64,000 nt of DNA from Aminobacter aminovorans (GTDB lineage Bacteria; Pseudomonadota; Alphaproteobacteria; Rhizobiales; Rhizobiaceae). The notes under the pieces were generated by a model. That model was not told where the DNA came from, did no database searches, and saw only the letters and a program-made list of their open reading frames with translations. This document shows positions 18,526-26,443 of this stretch, one piece after another (position 1 is the first letter of the stretch; every line of letters starts with the position of its first letter). A program made the translations under genes and the position numbers. The DNA lies in contig NZ_UFSM01000001.1 in the NCBI RefSeq assembly GCF_900445235.1, forward strand, positions 4,231,501 to 4,295,500, read 5' to 3'.

Positions 18526-19152
18526 TCAGGCCGGCGGGATGAACTCCTGGCTGATCTCCTTGAACACCGCCATCGCCTCCAGCCGTGCCGCATCGGCGGC
18601 AAGGGCGGGAAATTCGGCCATGTCGAGCAGGCCCTGATGGGCGTCATTGATGAAGCGCAGCACACAGACAACGGCAATGTCGGCATGGCCGATGCGGTCG
18701 CCGAACCAGTAGGTGCTGTCGCGCCGGGCGCGCTCGGCCTCCAGCACTGCGAGAACCGAGGCGATCTGCGTCCGGCAGCGTTCGACCCAGACTTCCGAGA
18801 CATGGGTGTGCAGCCGCTTCTCATAGAACAGGCTGACCGCTTTCTCGCCGACGCCGGTGGCCAGCGTCGCGATCTTCAGCGCCTGGTGCCGGGCCGGCTC
18901 GGCGGCCGGGAACATCGCCTCGCCTGCAGGCGCAAGGTGGTCGAGATAGTCGAGCATCATGTGGCTGTCGATCAGCACCTCGCCATCGTCGAGCACCAGC
19001 GTCGGCACCCGGGTCAGCGGGTTGTAGGCACGGATCTTGTCGGCATCGCCGAAGGCCGACCATGTCTCATGCCTGAACGGGATTCCGTAGAGCCGAAGGG
19101 CTATGCCGACGCGGCGGACGAAAGGGCTGTCATACTGGCCGATGAGGATCAT
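18526..19152 (-). CDS. glutathione S-transferase family protein
   Basis: A 208-residue protein with a thioredoxin-like N-terminal domain (ILIGQYDSPFVRRVGIALRLYG, then NPLTRVPTLVLDDGEVLIDSH) and an all-helical C-terminal domain. The residue after the first strand is Ser (DSPF), consistent with a serine-type GST. The start at 19152 is preferred because it begins at the first beta-strand; the ORF extension to 19200 is not family-like. The substrate is unknown. Confidence 0.88.
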   Translation of the reverse strand: MILIGQYDSPFVRRVGIALRLYGIPFRHETWSAFGDADKIRAYNPLTRVPTLVLDDGEVLIDSHMMLDYLDHLAPAGEAMFPAAEPARHQALKIATLATGVGEKAVSLFYEKRLHTHVSEVWVERCRTQIASVLAVLEAERARRDSTYWFGDRIGHADIAVVCVLRFINDAHQGLLDMAEFPALAADAARLEAMAVFKEISQEFIPPA

Positions 19153-19226
19153 GTCGTAACGTCCCGGAGCGAAATCTCGAGGGGATAGTACACGAGGCAT
19201 CGTTCCGATCCAGAAGCCTGGACGCG

Positions 19227-19286
19227 CCGGTTCTTCGTCCAGAGCTCCGGTTCTTCGTCCAGAGCTCCAGTTCTTCGTCCAGAGCT
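19227..19286. repeat. three tandem 20-bp repeats at the end of ltrA
   Basis: CCGGTTCTTCGTCCAGAGCT occurs three times head to tail (19227-19246, 19247-19266, 19267-19286). The third copy differs by one base (CCAG). The last copy runs into the ltrA stop codon (19285-19287), suggesting slippage just downstream of that gene. Confidence 0.85.
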
Positions 19287-20469
19287 AATGCGCGTGATGT
19301 CTGGCCGGCTGCCCCCTGAGTTCGAGCACTGCAACCAGCACCATCACGACAGTGGTCGCAGCACCGATCGCCAGCGGCGACATGTGGCTGGCAAAGGGCA
19401 CCATGGCTCCAAGGACGGCAAGACCGATGACATGCGACAGCGGCGCGCGGCCGACGACATAGAATTTGAACAGCAGATTGCCGACGAGATAGAGCGCTGA
19501 ACCGCCGATCGCCGTCCAGATCAGCGCCGGCTCGGCATGGCCGAGCGGATGGGCGAGCACCAACTCGTCCGAAACCGCCACGACGATGATGCCGGCGACC
19601 AGTATGACCGGAATGTAGGTATAGGCGATGCGGGCGATCTGCCCGGTGTCGGCGGCTTCCGCGATCTTGTGGTGGGCGAGTTCCTGCCCGACGTTGAAAT
19701 AGACCAGCCACATCGCCACCGAGGCGAAGAAGGTGGTCAGGAATGCCGCCAGATTGACCCAGTTCAGTTCGAGCTCGGCAAAGGTCACGCCCGAGACCAG
19801 GATCGATTCGCCGAGCGCGATGATGATGAACAGCGCCGAGCGCTCGGCCATGTGGCCGCCCTCGATGTCCCAGCCCGTCGTCGACGAGGCGCCGTGCCAC
19901 GGCGTCCAGAAGCCGAGCGCCGGCGACACCAGCTCGATGAGCAGTGCCACCGCCCACAGCGCGAAACGGTTCTCGGGCTCGGCCAATCCGCCAGCGATCC
20001 AGAAAACGCCCGACAAAACGAGCCAAAGTCCGATGCGGACGAAGTTGAGGTAGTTGTCGCGGTTATGGTTCTTGAGCGCCCAGATCACGAACAGCGTGCG
20101 CCCGACCTGCATGACGACGTAAGCGAGCGCGAATTGCAGGCCACGACCCTCGAAGGCCTCGGGGATAGAGGTCGACAGCATCAGGCCGGCCAGCATCAGG
20201 GCAAACAACATGCCGCGCACCGGCGCCTTGCGCGGGTCGAGCCAGTTTGTCACCCAGGCGGTGTAGTTCCACACCCACCAGACGGCGACCAGCATCAGCA
20301 GTCCTTCGAGCGCGCCTGCCACCGACAGGTGCTTGAGCAGGAAATGCGACAGCTGCGTCACCGCAAAGACAAAGACGAGGTCGAAAAACAGCTCGACGAA
20401 CTCGACCCTGGCGCTCTCGCCCTGCTGCCGCTTGCGCTGGTAGTCGTTGCTTGCGCCGCTCAATGCCAT
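19285..20469 (-). CDS. low-temperature-requirement A (LtrA) family membrane protein
   Basis: A 394-residue protein with about eleven transmembrane helices, starting after a basic leader with VEFVELFFDLVFVFAVTQLS, the LtrA signature. LtrA was first linked to growth of Listeria at low temperature; its biochemical role is unknown. A GAGGAA lies six bases before the ATG at 20469 and directly touches the alternative ATG at 20475, so the downstream start is preferred. Confidence 0.85.
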   Translation of the reverse strand: MALSGASNDYQRKRQQGESARVEFVELFFDLVFVFAVTQLSHFLLKHLSVAGALEGLLMLVAVWWVWNYTAWVTNWLDPRKAPVRGMLFALMLAGLMLSTSIPEAFEGRGLQFALAYVVMQVGRTLFVIWALKNHNRDNYLNFVRIGLWLVLSGVFWIAGGLAEPENRFALWAVALLIELVSPALGFWTPWHGASSTTGWDIEGGHMAERSALFIIIALGESILVSGVTFAELELNWVNLAAFLTTFFASVAMWLVYFNVGQELAHHKIAEAADTGQIARIAYTYIPVILVAGIIVVAVSDELVLAHPLGHAEPALIWTAIGGSALYLVGNLLFKFYVVGRAPLSHVIGLAVLGAMVPFASHMSPLAIGAATTVVMVLVAVLELRGQPARHHAH

Positions 20470-20559
20470 TCCCATTTCCTCTAACGTTCAATCATCGATA
20501 GCCTTGCGGCATCCCGTTCAGTCGGGCCCATGCGCGGGCTGACCGGCAGACCTTCGCAC

Positions 20560-20943
20560 TCAATCCGGCGGTGGCGGCAAGGATTTGTCGGCCCGGCACT
20601 TGGCGAGCGGCAGGATGTCACCGGCAAAGACCTTTCTGATGCGCTGGTTGCCGGCATCGGTCTCGACGGTCATGCAGGCGCAGCCATAACCATAGCCGGC
20701 CCCCGGCACATTGGTTTCGACGAACTGCCTGGGATTGAAGTCAGGCGCCTTGTCGGCACCAGTCGCGTCGGGTCCGTCAGCCTCGCCCTGCGAGGTGATC
20801 GTCCAGGTCGCATCCTTGTCGATGAGCCAGAGATTGCCCGGCGTCGGGTTGGCGTACCAGCCGCAGCGGCGCTCGGCCGCCAAGGCATCACCCAGCGACG
20901 CAACGACGAGTGCCCCAACCGCCGACAACAGAATCCGTCGCAT
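20560..20943 (-). CDS. secreted DUF4087-like protein
   Basis: A 127-residue protein with a signal peptide (MRRILLSAVGALVVASLGDALAA) and a mature part ERRCGWYANPTPGNLWLIDKDATW, with cysteine pair CACM. This is the DUF4087 pattern, a small periplasmic family of unknown role. The start at 20943 is chosen because it gives a complete signal peptide. Confidence 0.75.
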   Translation of the reverse strand: MRRILLSAVGALVVASLGDALAAERRCGWYANPTPGNLWLIDKDATWTITSQGEADGPDATGADKAPDFNPRQFVETNVPGAGYGYGCACMTVETDAGNQRIRKVFAGDILPLAKCRADKSLPPPPD

Positions 20944-21040
20944 GCATGCCTCCAATGCATCGGCAGGAAAACAAGCCGCGACGTGATTTGCAAGCGTCGA
21001 TTGCAAGTCTCGATTGATACGGCGCGCGAGTACACGCGGC

Positions 21041-21313
21041 TTAGAGATGGGGCGCCAGCCCCGTGGCAGTGTCCTTGCTCGATGCCACCGGTACGATCTC
21101 GAAACCGACGAGGTCGGCCCATTCGACGACCCAGCGCTGCAGCAGCGTGACGTTTTCGGCCTCCACCAGCATGAAGCAGCGGCTCATGTCGGCGGCGATC
21201 CAGCTGTGGTGAACGATGAAACCCTCTGGCGCCAGCCGTCCCTTGTCGCGAAAGCGACGGTAGATCGCCTTCGGGTCGCGCCCGCGAAAATCCTCGATGA
21301 CAAAGAAAAGCAT
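21041..21313 (-). CDS. DUF3303-like small protein
   Basis: A 90-residue ferredoxin-like-fold protein: MLFFVIEDFRGRDPKAIYRRF, then GRLAPEGFIVHHSW, then RCFMLVEAE and LLQRWVVEWADLVGFEIVPV. This is the DUF3303 pattern; the function is unknown. It lies downstream of the SDR gene by 63 bases and may be read with it. Confidence 0.75.
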   Translation of the reverse strand: MLFFVIEDFRGRDPKAIYRRFRDKGRLAPEGFIVHHSWIAADMSRCFMLVEAENVTLLQRWVVEWADLVGFEIVPVASSKDTATGLAPHL

Positions 21314-21376
21314 CTTTTGTCCGTGCCCCCAACTCTCCATGGGAGAAGATCAGGGGGCACGGAACTTGGCAAGCGG

Positions 21377-22168
21377 TCAGTCGACCAGCGTGCCGCAGCT
21401 CAGATTGGCGATTGCCCCGGTCATCGCGCCGGCACGGTCGGATGCGGCGAAGGCGGCGAAATCGCCGATCTCGGCCAGCGTCGGAAAGCGCCTGAGCAAC
21501 GGCCCGTTGGCGGCGCGGGCGGCCAGCATGTCGTCGACCGACATGCCTGAGCGCTGTGCAAAACCCTCGAAGGCCGCGCGCACATGCGAAACATCAATCG
21601 CTTCCGGAATGGCGTCGGGCCGGAGGCAGATCACCCTGATGCCCTGCGCCCCGAGCTCGCCGGCGAGGATGCGCGAAAACGCCTCCACCGCCGCACTTGC
21701 CACGCCGTTGCCGAGAAAGCCTGCGCCCGACAGCCGCGCCCCCGGTGTCGACAAGGTCAGGATCACGCCCTTGCCCCTGAAGTGCCGCGCCACCGCTTTC
21801 GCGGTCAGGAAGTTGGTCCTGGTATAGGCTGCGACAGGCAGCTCGAAATCGGCAAACGACAGATCCGCCAGCGGCGTGCCCTGGACATGGGCGACGCCAA
21901 TGGCATTGAGCGCGATGTCGATGCCGCCGGCCTTGTCAGCCACCATGTCGGCGTGGCGCTCGACCGCGTCCTCGTCCAGCGCATCGACGACGGCGATGTC
22001 GACGTCTCCGCCCAGCGCCCGGATGTCGCCGGCAACCGCCTCCATCTTCGCCCGCGTGCGCCCGGCCAGGAACACACGCGCCCCGTCGCGGGCGAAGGCC
22101 TTGGCCGCGGCACCGCCAATCGCGCCGCCGCCGCCATAGACAACCGCAATGCGGTTTACGAGCGACAT
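21377..22168 (-). CDS. SDR-fold protein lacking the usual Tyr-Lys catalytic pair
   Basis: A 263-residue Rossmann protein with the nucleotide-binding VYGGGGAIGGAAAKAFA and the structural motif NAIGVAH in place of NNAG. After the expected Ser (LTLSTPG), the place of Y-x-x-x-K is occupied by FLGNGVAS, so neither catalytic Tyr nor Lys is present. It may bind a nucleotide without redox catalysis, or use a different chemistry. It is the last gene of the ArsR-SRPBCC-SDR operon, one base after the SRPBCC stop. Confidence 0.8.
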   Translation of the reverse strand: MSLVNRIAVVYGGGGAIGGAAAKAFARDGARVFLAGRTRAKMEAVAGDIRALGGDVDIAVVDALDEDAVERHADMVADKAGGIDIALNAIGVAHVQGTPLADLSFADFELPVAAYTRTNFLTAKAVARHFRGKGVILTLSTPGARLSGAGFLGNGVASAAVEAFSRILAGELGAQGIRVICLRPDAIPEAIDVSHVRAAFEGFAQRSGMSVDDMLAARAANGPLLRRFPTLAEIGDFAAFAASDRAGAMTGAIANLSCGTLVD

Positions 22169-22169
22169 G

Positions 22170-22733
22170 TCACGCTCCCGCCTGCGAGCTGCCGATACGC
22201 TCGGCATATTCGCCGACCAGCCTTGTGTGGGTGCGCCAGAAGCCGTCGGGTTCGCGGCCCTCGAGCCTGGCCGACAAGATGCCGAGATGGGTGTGCCAGC
22301 CGGCGGCGACATTGAGCATCGCACCGTGGTCGGTGAGCCGGCGATGGGTGACCGTCAGCAAAACCTTGTCGCTGCGCGGCTCGAGCTCGAAGCGCACCTC
22401 GGAGCTTTCGCCGGCTTCCGCAGCACCGCCCCAGCTATAGGCCAACAGATGCGGCGGCTCGCAGGCGATGATCTCGCCCGGCACCCGGTGTTCGGCAAAG
22501 GCGGCGAGATGGGCGGGCGGCGGATCGTCGTTGCGGGTCAGTTCGGAGTTGCGGAACAGGTTCTCGACCTGCCCGCCGGCTCGCAATTCCATCGGGCCGC
22601 CGGCAAGCCAGGTGCTGCGCTTTTCGGAGTCGGTGAGATAGCTCCAGATGCGCTCGATCGGGCCCGGCAGCAGGCGCTCGATGCGCACGGTTCCGGGCTC
22701 GGTGACGACGCCGTAAGAAGTATGGATATTCAT
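22170..22733 (-). CDS. SRPBCC / AHSA1-type ligand-binding protein
   Basis: A 187-residue START-like fold protein: TVRIERLLPGPIERIWSYLTDSEKRSTWLAGG and later VRFELEPRSDKVLLTVTHRRL, typical of the AHSA1 subgroup. These bind hydrophobic ligands or act as stress co-factors. ArsR genes are very often followed by an AHSA1 gene, as here. The start overlaps the ArsR stop by ATGA. Confidence 0.85.
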   Translation of the reverse strand: MNIHTSYGVVTEPGTVRIERLLPGPIERIWSYLTDSEKRSTWLAGGPMELRAGGQVENLFRNSELTRNDDPPPAHLAAFAEHRVPGEIIACEPPHLLAYSWGGAAEAGESSEVRFELEPRSDKVLLTVTHRRLTDHGAMLNVAAGWHTHLGILSARLEGREPDGFWRTHTRLVGEYAERIGSSQAGA

Positions 22734-23116
22734 GACTTTTTCCCTTTCTTCTTTGCTTCAGTGGTTTCGGATGGTTTGGCCGCCGCGGCCTGGTCCTCGG
22801 CGACGAGCAGGGCTTCGAGGACGTCGAGCTGCTGGTTCCAGAATTTCTCGTAGTGCCGCATCCACTCGACGCCGGCATGCATCGGCAGGGCGTCCAGGCT
22901 GCAGAGATGGGTGCGCCCCTGCACGCTGCGGCGCACCAGCCCGGCCTTCTCCAGCACCTTGATGTGCTTGGAGGCGGCAGCCAGGGTCATGTCGAAAGGT
23001 GCGGCGAGGTCGCTGACGTTGCGCGGCCCCTTGGCCAGCCCCTGGAGCATCGCCCGGCGGGTCGGATCGGACAGCGCGTGGAAGATCGCGTCAAGATGTT
23101 CGGAATGCTCAACCAT
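22730..23116 (-). CDS. ArsR-family regulator, probably leaderless
   Basis: A 128-residue winged-helix protein (MVEHSEHLDAIFHALSDPTRRAMLQGLAKGP, then AAASKHIKVLEKAGLV) with a Lys/Ala-rich tail. It lacks metal-binding cysteines, as do most ArsR proteins paired with SRPBCC genes, so the signal is unlikely to be a metal. The ATG at 23116 lies seven bases after a -10 box, so the mRNA probably starts at the ATG itself. An upstream GTG/ATG reading to 23152 would place the start inside the promoter and is rejected. Confidence 0.85.
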   Translation of the reverse strand: MVEHSEHLDAIFHALSDPTRRAMLQGLAKGPRNVSDLAAPFDMTLAAASKHIKVLEKAGLVRRSVQGRTHLCSLDALPMHAGVEWMRHYEKFWNQQLDVLEALLVAEDQAAAAKPSETTEAKKKGKKS

Positions 23117-23166
23117 AAGGTATAATATATGGCCGCAAATCCGAATAGTCAACCGTTCGGTATAAT
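23109..23166 (-). promoter_or_regulatory. promoter and paired operators of the ArsR-SRPBCC-SDR operon
   Basis: Reading on the minus strand, TTGACT (23152-23147), a 17-base spacer and TATATT (23129-23124) form a near-ideal sigma-70 promoter. An 18-base direct repeat, TCAACC-N4-GGTATAAT, lies at 23109-23126 and 23149-23166, exactly 40 bp apart. One copy covers the -10 box and ATG, the other the -35 box. The inner ACC-N4-GGT is a dyad. This is a textbook arrangement for repression by the encoded ArsR. Confidence 0.7.
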
Positions 23167-23177
23167 GTTTTTCGAGG

Positions 23178-24638
23178 CTACTTGCCGTTGCGCTCCAGCC
23201 GGTCGAGGAACCATTGGGTCAGGCGCACCCAGACCTCGTCCTTTTCGCCGGAATCCTCGACGCCGTGGTCGAGGTTGGGATTGTCGTTGACCTCGATGAC
23301 GAAGACGCCCTCTTTGGTCTCCTTGAGGTCGACACCGTAGAGCCCGTCGCCGATGCAGCGCGCGGCACGCACGGCGGTGTCGATGACATGCGCCGGCGCA
23401 TGCTTCAGCGTAAACGTCTTGATGCCGCCCTCGTCGGGCTTGCCGGCGCGGTCGTGGTTGATGATCTGCCAGTGCTTCTTGGCCATCAGATAATGGATGG
23501 CAAACAGCGGTTGGCCGCCGAGCACGCCGACACGCCAGTCATATTGCGTCGGCATGAACTTCTGCGCGATCAACAGGTCCGAATCCTCAAGCCAGGCCGT
23601 CGCCAGCGCCTTCAGTTCGTCGAAGTCAGACGCCTTCTTGACGCCGCGCGAGAACGACGAGTCAGGGATTTTCAGCACCAGCGGAAAGCCCAGCGTGTCG
23701 GCGGCAGGCTGCAGGTCGGAGACGCCGGCGATCATGACAGTCGGCGGTACCGGCACGTTGTTGTAGGTCATCAGCTCGTTGAGATAGACCTTGTTGGTGC
23801 AGCGGATCATCGACAGCGGGTCGTCGATGACAGGCATGCCCTCCTGCTGCGCCCGCCGGGCGAAGCGGTAGGTGTGGTTGGAAATCGAGGTCGTCTCGCG
23901 GATCAGGAGCGCATCGTAATTGGCAAGCTTGGCCAGGTCCTTCTTGGTGATCGGCTCGACCTCGACGCCCATCTTCTCGGCGATACGGGCCCAGTAGCGC
24001 AGCGACGAGATCTCCGACGGCGGCAGTTGCTCGTTGGGGTCGATCAGCGTGGCGAAGGTGTAGCGCGACGGCGTGCGCGCCTTGGTGTCGCGCCACTCCC
24101 TGCTGGTATAGGTCTCGAGCGCCGCAACGAAGCGCTTCTTGTCGGCATCGTCGAGCCGGCCGAGTGCGGCAAAGCCGATCTTGTGGATCGAGGCCCATTC
24201 GCCGTCGTTGATCGCCACCTCCAGCGCCGGGGCGCGGAACCAGTCGAACAGCAGCCTGGTGAAGCGGTCCCAGGCCTTGGACGGACCGACGCCAAAAAAG
24301 ATCGTCACCTTGGCCGGAAACGACCCGCCGAGATCCTTGCGGCACTTGTTCAGCGCCAGCTCCAGTTCCGGCAGCGCGTTTTCGTAGAGCTTGCGTTCCG
24401 ACAGATCGATCATCGTCTCGACCGTCGGGATCACCTTGTGGCCGCGCGAGCCGGCCAGCAGCGAGGCGTAATAGCCCCGGCTCTGATAGGCATAGCGGTT
24501 CGACAGATTGATGATCTTCGGCCGCTGGCCGCGAAACAGCGCCGGGTGGGCGAGATAGTCGCGGTTGGTGATGATCTTGTGCGGCGTCGCCGCCTGGTCG
24601 AGATCGCTTTGCCGGCCGGTGAGAATGACCCAAGTCAT
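23178..24638 (-). CDS. RimK-like ATP-grasp ligase with N-terminal RLAN-type domain
   Basis: A 486-residue protein. The N-terminal ~180 residues (MTWVILTGRQSDLDQAATP..., then IINLSNRYAYQSRGYYASLL) match the RimK-like-ATP-grasp-N-terminal domain. Residues ~270-480 form an ATP-grasp fold, with the Mg/ATP residues in FVIEVNDNPNLDHG near residue 450. RimK relatives join amino acids, often glutamate, through an acyl-phosphate. It overlaps the GNAT-C39 gene by ATGA, so the two are translated together. The substrate is unknown; peptide tailing or a small peptide-like metabolite is inferred. Confidence 0.85.
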   Translation of the reverse strand: MTWVILTGRQSDLDQAATPHKIITNRDYLAHPALFRGQRPKIINLSNRYAYQSRGYYASLLAGSRGHKVIPTVETMIDLSERKLYENALPELELALNKCRKDLGGSFPAKVTIFFGVGPSKAWDRFTRLLFDWFRAPALEVAINDGEWASIHKIGFAALGRLDDADKKRFVAALETYTSREWRDTKARTPSRYTFATLIDPNEQLPPSEISSLRYWARIAEKMGVEVEPITKKDLAKLANYDALLIRETTSISNHTYRFARRAQQEGMPVIDDPLSMIRCTNKVYLNELMTYNNVPVPPTVMIAGVSDLQPAADTLGFPLVLKIPDSSFSRGVKKASDFDELKALATAWLEDSDLLIAQKFMPTQYDWRVGVLGGQPLFAIHYLMAKKHWQIINHDRAGKPDEGGIKTFTLKHAPAHVIDTAVRAARCIGDGLYGVDLKETKEGVFVIEVNDNPNLDHGVEDSGEKDEVWVRLTQWFLDRLERNGK

Positions 24639-25741
24639 CGTTTCGAAGGCTTTCCGAGAGTGATTGCGGCGCGCAGGCCGTCGCGGCCGAACTGCGCCAT
24701 GCGCATGAAGATGTCGTAGGGAACGGGAATGTTGGCGGCGTCCGACGCCGTCTCGCGCTGCTCGTCCTCGATCCAGGGGTCATGGATCAGGATGTGGCCG
24801 CCATCGTCGCCGATGGCCAGCACCCAGTGCGGCACTTTCTTGCCGAACATCAGGAAGCCCGAGATCAGCACCAGAACCAGCTTGCCCTCGGCCAGCCTGG
24901 CCCTGATGTCGTCGAGCGCGAAGGGACGGTAGGTCACGGGGATGGCGTATTTTTCGGCACGGGCGCGAAAATCGGCCTGGGCCAGCTCCATCACCCGGCG
25001 CTTCTCGGCGCTGCGGACGGACTGCAGGAACAAGGCGCCCTCGGCCGAGACGAAGATCTCGGCGCCAAGCCCGGCCTCATGTCCCGCCACCGCCAGCCCG
25101 AACGGCTCGCAGCCGCCCGGCCCCGACATCATGAAGATCGTCGTCGCCTCGCGCCACAGCCGGACCTCCATCACCGGGTCGGGGACGAATGTGCGGTCGA
25201 AATTGGCCATCGCCATCATCAGGCAGCACGGCCCGCAGGTGAAATCGCAGGTCTGGGCGTAGAACGGCACCTTGGTTGCCACAGGCACGTCGCCGCGCAG
25301 CGTCTTTTCGTAACGAAGGGCCGCCATGCCGTCTTCATAATAGTCGGGCTCGTGGCCGATCCTGCGGTAGCCGTTCTTTTCATAGAGGCTGATGGCGCGG
25401 GCATTGTCTGCGCGCACCTCGAGCCTCAGCAGCATGCGGCCGTGCTCGTAGGCGACGTCCTCGGCGGCGTCGAGCAGCAGGCGGCCGATGCCCTTGCCGC
25501 CGAAGGCGGGCGCAATGGCAAAGGAATAGAGCCGGGCGACGCCGCTGCCCTTGCGAAACAGCACCATGGCGTATCCGGCAATGCGGCCGCCGACCTCCGA
25601 TACCAGCGCCTCGGCGGTTTCGTGATCGATCAGCTGGCGGAAGGAGCGGCGCGAAATCCTGTCGCCCGGAAAGACGGCATTCTCGATGGCGACAAGCGCA
25701 TCGACATCTTCAGCGCGGGCCGTACGAATGTCGGCAGCCAT
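24635..25741 (-). CDS. GNAT acetyltransferase fused to a C39-like cysteine peptidase
   Basis: A 368-residue two-domain protein. Residues 4-148 are a GNAT domain with the acetyl-CoA loop FGGKGIGRLL (80-89) and VRADNARAISLYEKNGY. Residues 155-368 are a C39-like peptidase: Gln163 and Cys169 in AQTCDFTCGPCC, His305 in VPHWVLAIG and Asp321 in HILIHDP form a complete catalytic set. C39 peptidases usually cut double-glycine leaders of peptides, though here no ABC transporter is attached. The start at 25741 is chosen at the GNAT domain start. It is first in the operon with the ATP-grasp ligase. Confidence 0.85.
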   Translation of the reverse strand: MAADIRTARAEDVDALVAIENAVFPGDRISRRSFRQLIDHETAEALVSEVGGRIAGYAMVLFRKGSGVARLYSFAIAPAFGGKGIGRLLLDAAEDVAYEHGRMLLRLEVRADNARAISLYEKNGYRRIGHEPDYYEDGMAALRYEKTLRGDVPVATKVPFYAQTCDFTCGPCCLMMAMANFDRTFVPDPVMEVRLWREATTIFMMSGPGGCEPFGLAVAGHEAGLGAEIFVSAEGALFLQSVRSAEKRRVMELAQADFRARAEKYAIPVTYRPFALDDIRARLAEGKLVLVLISGFLMFGKKVPHWVLAIGDDGGHILIHDPWIEDEQRETASDAANIPVPYDIFMRMAQFGRDGLRAAITLGKPSKR

Positions 25742-25949
25742 CTGGTCCTGAGAACCTCGTCTGGGCAGGAGAAGCCCTGAAGGAATGTCCAGCGAAGCAC
25801 CGGCGCGCGCCCCGCATTTGCCCTGCGCAGTCACGCCTCGATTCGGGCCTTATTGTGACATGGCCGGGGGCTGCCCGGGCATATGAATCTCATGGGGAGA
25901 ATGGCGAAATCAGGTGGTGCCGGTACCCCGTGTTTCCCGACCTCGCCAA

Positions 25950-26149
25950 CTGGTGATCGCCGTGTCGTGGTGGATGGATGAAGCCGTTGCCATCTCTCCC
26001 GGCTTGAACCTGATGGCGTGTGGCCACTCGACTGTCACGGCATGGCATCTGGTGATCGCCATGTTGCGCATGTGGATGATCTGCAAAGCCGTTGCCGTCT
26101 CTCCCGGCTTCTCCTGATGGCATGTGGCCGTTCGACCTTCACGGCATGG
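25950..26149. repeat. imperfect ~99-bp tandem duplication
   Basis: CTGGTGATCGCC...AAGCCGTTGCC(A/G)TCTCTCCCGGCTT...TGATGGC(G/A)TGTGGCC...CACGGCATGG appears at 25950-26045 and again at 26049-26149, with base changes and small indels. The copies have diverged, so the duplication is not very recent. Confidence 0.75.
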
Positions 26150-26356
26150 ATCCTAGGGTCTACGCAGTTCGCTGCGCTCCCTGCTTCGCCCTAGGATGAC
26201 GAAGGCGTAGACGTTGTCGGCCAATCTCCGACGCTTGGCTCAAGGCTTCCGCCAACAGGAAACGTTGGCGATTGGCGGAGCGCTCCCGCACCTTCGTCAT
26301 CCTAGGGCGGAGCAGGAGCGCAGCTCCGTCGCGGAGACCCTAGGATCCATGCCGTG
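26140..26356. repeat. 217-bp inverted-repeat intergenic element, family 4
   Basis: The left end CACGGCATGGATCCTAGGGT reappears inverted at the right end. The match extends inward about 65 bp through GCGCTCC and CGCCCTAGGATGACGAAGG with a few changes. The core contains a second dyad around AACGTTGGCGATTGGCGG. No transposase is inside, so it could be a MITE-like or rhizobial palindromic element. Confidence 0.75.
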
Positions 26357-26443
26357 ACCTCCCAACGACCGCAAGCCGTCAGGATCGAGCCACTACGATC
26401 AAGAGAAACACGCACTCCGAAAGCACGACCAACCGCGCCACCC

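Larger units (their letters stand above)
25742..26443. other. 702-bp non-coding stretch rich in repeats
   Basis: The region holds a ~99-bp imperfect tandem duplication (25950-26149) and a 217-bp inverted-repeat element (26140-26356). No convincing gene is present; short open frames here follow the repeats and lack ribosome-binding sites. Confidence 0.7.

Noticed and set aside
25950..26149. CRISPR or phage attachment site
   Set aside because: Only two diverged copies, no spacer structure, no integrase or tRNA nearby.
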